NCBI RefSeq assembly: GCF_001553935.1
Contig: NZ_CP014232.1
Coordinates: forward strand, 1,922,001-1,986,000
Length of the DNA: 64,000 bases
Reading direction: 5' to 3'
Source: Actinomyces oris
GTDB taxonomy: Bacteria > Actinomycetota > Actinomycetes > Actinomycetales > Actinomycetaceae
In this document: positions 61,346 to 64,000 of the stretch, in pieces
How positions within the stretch are numbered: the stretch's first letter is position 1
How the letters are laid out: each line of letters starts with the position of its first letter
Made by a program: the position numbers and the translations under genes
Notes under the pieces: generated by a model
What the model was told of the DNA's origin: nothing
Database searches by the model: none
Seen by the model: only the letters and a program-made list of their open reading frames with translations

Positions 61346-64000
61346 ATGGAATCATCAGGGCCTGCCGAGTCCCGGTCTGTATCGGTCTTCGTTGCTCCGC
61401 CGAGCCAACGGCCTGTTCTGTCCGCGCTTGTCGACCTGTCCGCCGCTGGGCTGCTCGCTCCCTTCGCCTGGATCGAGAGCGACGGCGAGCCGGACAAGGC
61501 AGCGGACCGCTACGACCCCGTCGCCGTGTGGGTCGATCACGGGCAGGTGACAGTGAGCACCTTCTCCCGGATCGTCAACCGCCATGACCTGGAAACGGTC
61601 CGGCTGCTCGTCGTCGTTCCTGTGGGGCATCCCGCTCAGGACGCCCTGCCCGCCAGCGCGGAGCAGTTCTATCAGCTCCTTGGGGTGCCGCAGCACGCGC
61701 GCCGGGAGAGCCTGCGCGTTATCGTTCCCTACTCCGCGCAGCCGCTGGCCGCCGAGCTGGGGCGCATCGGTTGGCGCAAGATCATGCTCTCCCCGGAGTC
61801 CACATCCGATCCGGCCTACAGCGCCATCCCGTGGTGGACCAGGCCGGAGACGGTACCGGGATCAGCCGCGGTCGGTCTGGCGGTGCAGGCCGGTCTGTGC
61901 GGGGCCGTCAATGCGGCGCCGCATGACGGACAGCGTGAAGACGTCTCCTACGACATCAACGTCGTGCGCAGCTTCGTCCGTATCGTTGACGCCCACAGCG
62001 TGGAGGACCAGCTGCGCCGTCAGGTCACTGAGGTCGGAGAGAGCTTCCCGCAACCCACCCGCGCCGATACCGGTGTCCGGGTCCCGGCGTATGCGGATCC
62101 TGAGGCCAGGGTCGCCGCCGTGGCACAGGCCTGGCAGGAGCGCCACATCCACTCGTTGAGACGTCCTCAGGTGCCGATGCCCGAACGCGCCGGTGCGCGC
62201 CGCATGGGGGCCCTCGAGGCGCTCAAGCTCTTCTTCTCCTTCCTGGTCAAGGCGCTCATCGGAGCTCCCGGTGAATGGCTCCGCAGCCGTGTTCGGGCCG
62301 CCAAGGCCTCCATCGCCTCTGGAGTGGCGTCGGCGGTCTTCGGTGAAGGATCCGCGGTACAGGTCGTCGTCGGAGGCGTGGACTCCAACGGGCGGACCGT
62401 CGGCTGGAACGAGCTGACCGATGCCGCCAAGCGTGCCAGCGACACGTTGCCCGCGGACTTCCCACGGTCGGGTCAACCCGTCCAACGGGATTTCGGGGCC
62501 TTGTGGCAGGACCTGGTCTCAGGAACGATCGCCCTGCTGGACGGCTCGGCCCACTCGTCGCTGGGCATCCAGGCCTACGAGGGGTACCTGCCGCGACGTG
62601 ATGCCATCGCCGCACCTCCCGGCCCGAGGAGTCGCATCGAGATCACCGAGCCACTGGGCGACCTGCCGGCCGGCACCGTGCTCCACTCCTGGGACCAGCT
62701 CGAGATCGACCGCGTCCGCACCTATCTGCAGCAGCTCTCCCAGTCCCAGCACTCCCAGGGCCCAGAGGCGGCACGCCAGCTGGCGGAGATAGACCGGTGG
62801 CGAGCCGACAACAGCCGTCGCCTTCTGCCGCGCCTGGGCGCCGTTCTCTCCAACTGCTTCACCTCCACCAGGAACGACGTCGCCGCGCTGTCCCACGAGC
62901 TCCAGTCGCTTCTCGGGCAGGAGCCCGGCGGGGAGCTGGAGCAGCGCCAGCGCAGGCTGGCCAGGATCCTGCGTCTGTTCCTGCTGGTCCTCGTGATCGT
63001 CCTGGCGGTCCTGGTGGTGAGTAAGACCATGGGCCGCATTGGCTGGCTGTACTTCGCGCTCCTTGCGGTCGTGACAGTCATCGGGTGGCTGGCCGTCTCG
63101 ATATCAACCTTCGTCTCGCAGCAGCGTGAGGTCTTCCGCATCCTGTTCAGGATCGAGGAACGAGACCAACGCATCCCGCTGCTCACCGCGAACCTTCGGC
63201 TGGCGGTAGAGGACCTCGCCGCCCAGGGGGCCGCCTACTCACAGTTCAGGCGCTGGGCGACAATCGTCTCGGCCTTCTTGGAGGACCCGCTCGGGGCCCG
63301 TGACACAGGACCCGACCGGAGCTCGCAGAAGGTTGTGCTCCCTGATGCCATCCAGCGGGTCGAGGCAGAAGCCTCGCCTGAGCACCTCGCCGACGCCGCT
63401 GCCTCCTTGCGCACGAACGTCTTCACCGTGGGCTGGCTCACCCAGGCCTGGGAGACGATGCGTGCCGGTATTGGCGCGGACCTGGACCCTGAGCAGCGCA
63501 ACCGTCTTGCGACCCGGCAGCTGGTGCTGACGGCGGAGTCCGGTGAGGCGGGAAGCGCCTTGAGCAACTGGGCGCAGGGTCTGCAGACCAAGGGGGTGCG
63601 CTCGGCCCAGGCGAGTCAGATCTGGCAGAAGTGTCTGGCGATCCTCTCGGGGGATCAGGGCCCCGACCCCCGGCTCACGGTGATGACGCCCTCGGGGGAG
63701 CGGCGTCAGGTCTCCGCCTACTGCCATGATCTGACGACCGGGGGCTCACGATCAGTGGTGCTCGATGTTCTCGGGCCGGTGGCCCGTTCGGGCCCGCAGT
63801 CCCTGACAGTGCCCGACCAGTCCTGGCTCAGCCAGTGGAACGACGGGTTGTCTCCCACGATGGTGCTGGTCGAAACCACGAACCCGATTGCGCCGGCTGA
63901 CTTCATCTACCCGGATCACGACCAGAGCCCGAGCGGCCCGCTCGCCGGGATGGACTACTTCAACGTCGGACGGGACCAGATGGCGCCTCCTGGCAGCGCC
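61346..64000 (+). CDS. Large two-helix membrane protein (3' end outside window)
   Basis: The frame is open from ATG 61346 to the window end, 885 codons without a stop, and translation confirms normal actinobacterial composition. No family is recognised. Residues 1-290 are soluble (SVSVFVAPPSQRPVLSALVD, then WIESDGEPDKAADRYDP). A basic helical region near 290-330 is followed by a long soluble part, then two adjacent membrane helices near 541-560 (LRLFLLVLVIVLAVLVV) and 566-592 (WLYFALLAVVTVIGWLAV). A helical region with Glu/Gln/Arg follows. The start is one base after the tubulin-like stop, so the two are translated together and likely form a complex at the membrane. Confidence 0.8.
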   Translation, partial: MESSGPAESRSVSVFVAPPSQRPVLSALVDLSAAGLLAPFAWIESDGEPDKAADRYDPVAVWVDHGQVTVSTFSRIVNRHDLETVRLLVVVPVGHPAQDALPASAEQFYQLLGVPQHARRESLRVIVPYSAQPLAAELGRIGWRKIMLSPESTSDPAYSAIPWWTRPETVPGSAAVGLAVQAGLCGAVNAAPHDGQREDVSYDINVVRSFVRIVDAHSVEDQLRRQVTEVGESFPQPTRADTGVRVPAYADPEARVAAVAQAWQERHIHSLRRPQVPMPERAGARRMGALEALKLFFSFLVKALIGAPGEWLRSRVRAAKASIASGVASAVFGEGSAVQVVVGGVDSNGRTVGWNELTDAAKRASDTLPADFPRSGQPVQRDFGALWQDLVSGTIALLDGSAHSSLGIQAYEGYLPRRDAIAAPPGPRSRIEITEPLGDLPAGTVLHSWDQLEIDRVRTYLQQLSQSQHSQGPEAARQLAEIDRWRADNSRRLLPRLGAVLSNCFTSTRNDVAALSHELQSLLGQEPGGELEQRQRRLARILRLFLLVLVIVLAVLVVSKTMGRIGWLYFALLAVVTVIGWLAVSISTFVSQQREVFRILFRIEERDQRIPLLTANLRLAVEDLAAQGAAYSQFRRWATIVSAFLEDPLGARDTGPDRSSQKVVLPDAIQRVEAEASPEHLADAAASLRTNVFTVGWLTQAWETMRAGIGADLDPEQRNRLATRQLVLTAESGEAGSALSNWAQGLQTKGVRSAQASQIWQKCLAILSGDQGPDPRLTVMTPSGERRQVSAYCHDLTTGGSRSVVLDVLGPVARSGPQSLTVPDQSWLSQWNDGLSPTMVLVETTNPIAPADFIYPDHDQSPSGPLAGMDYFNVGRDQMAPPGSA

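Overview
The window is chromosomal DNA from a high-GC actinobacterium, most probably an oral Actinomyces (A. oris / naeslundii type). Supporting signs are the very GC-rich codon use, GTG/TTG starts, a WhiB regulator, the mtrA-mtrB-lpqB cassette, DUF3499 and DUF5719 proteins, an actinobacterial rplJL-rpoBC block, and sialidase plus GH42 galactosidase genes. The species call is inference; no rRNA is present.

Layout. (1) 1-4.2 kb: dTDP-rhamnose genes (partial rmlA, rmlC), manA, a TIGR03089 protein and a WhiB2-like regulator with a clear promoter. (2) 4.2-11.4 kb: an envelope block linked to whiB: a 1335-aa membrane glycosyltransferase, DUF5719, a degenerate zincin, DUF3499 and a Trm112-like protein. 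(3) 11.4-19 kb: RDD and SpoIIM-like membrane proteins diverging from 14 bp, then a minus-strand MoxR operon (membrane protein, DUF4129, DUF4350, MoxR, DUF58). (4) 19.3-28.9 kb: mtrA-mtrB-lpqB, hpf, a ComF-like phosphoribosyltransferase and secA, with a helically phased 11-bp repeat array upstream of secA. (5) 28.9-34.8 kb: Rv3235-like, LysM, an unknown two-part small-beta protein, a BldC-like HTH, a SAF protein, a CpaE/MinD-like ATPase and DUF6912. (6) 34.8-46 kb: L10 leader, rplJ, rplL, an accessory DUF559/AbiEi-like gene bracketed by 131-bp direct repeats, a structured rpoB leader, rpoB and rpoC. (7) 46-51.9 kb: DUF4862, a sialidase without secretion signal, and a GH42 beta-galactosidase. 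(8) 52-64 kb: four small membrane proteins, a secreted/membrane von Willebrand A protein, a 1193-aa tubulin-like protein and a large two-TM protein running off the window end.

How the parts relate. Blocks 1-5 are mostly conserved actinobacterial housekeeping and envelope genes: nucleotide-sugar supply, polysaccharide assembly, envelope stress signalling (MtrAB-LpqB) and Sec export. Block 7 looks like intracellular processing of sialylated or galactosylated glycans. Block 8 is the best candidate for an undescribed system: an extracellular vWA sensor or adhesin, a cytoplasmic tubulin/FtsZ-like GTPase-fold protein and an anchoring membrane protein in one directional cluster. The most notable non-coding signals are the secA repeat array, the rpoB leader three-way junction and the duplicated palindromic element around the gene inserted between rplL and rpoB.
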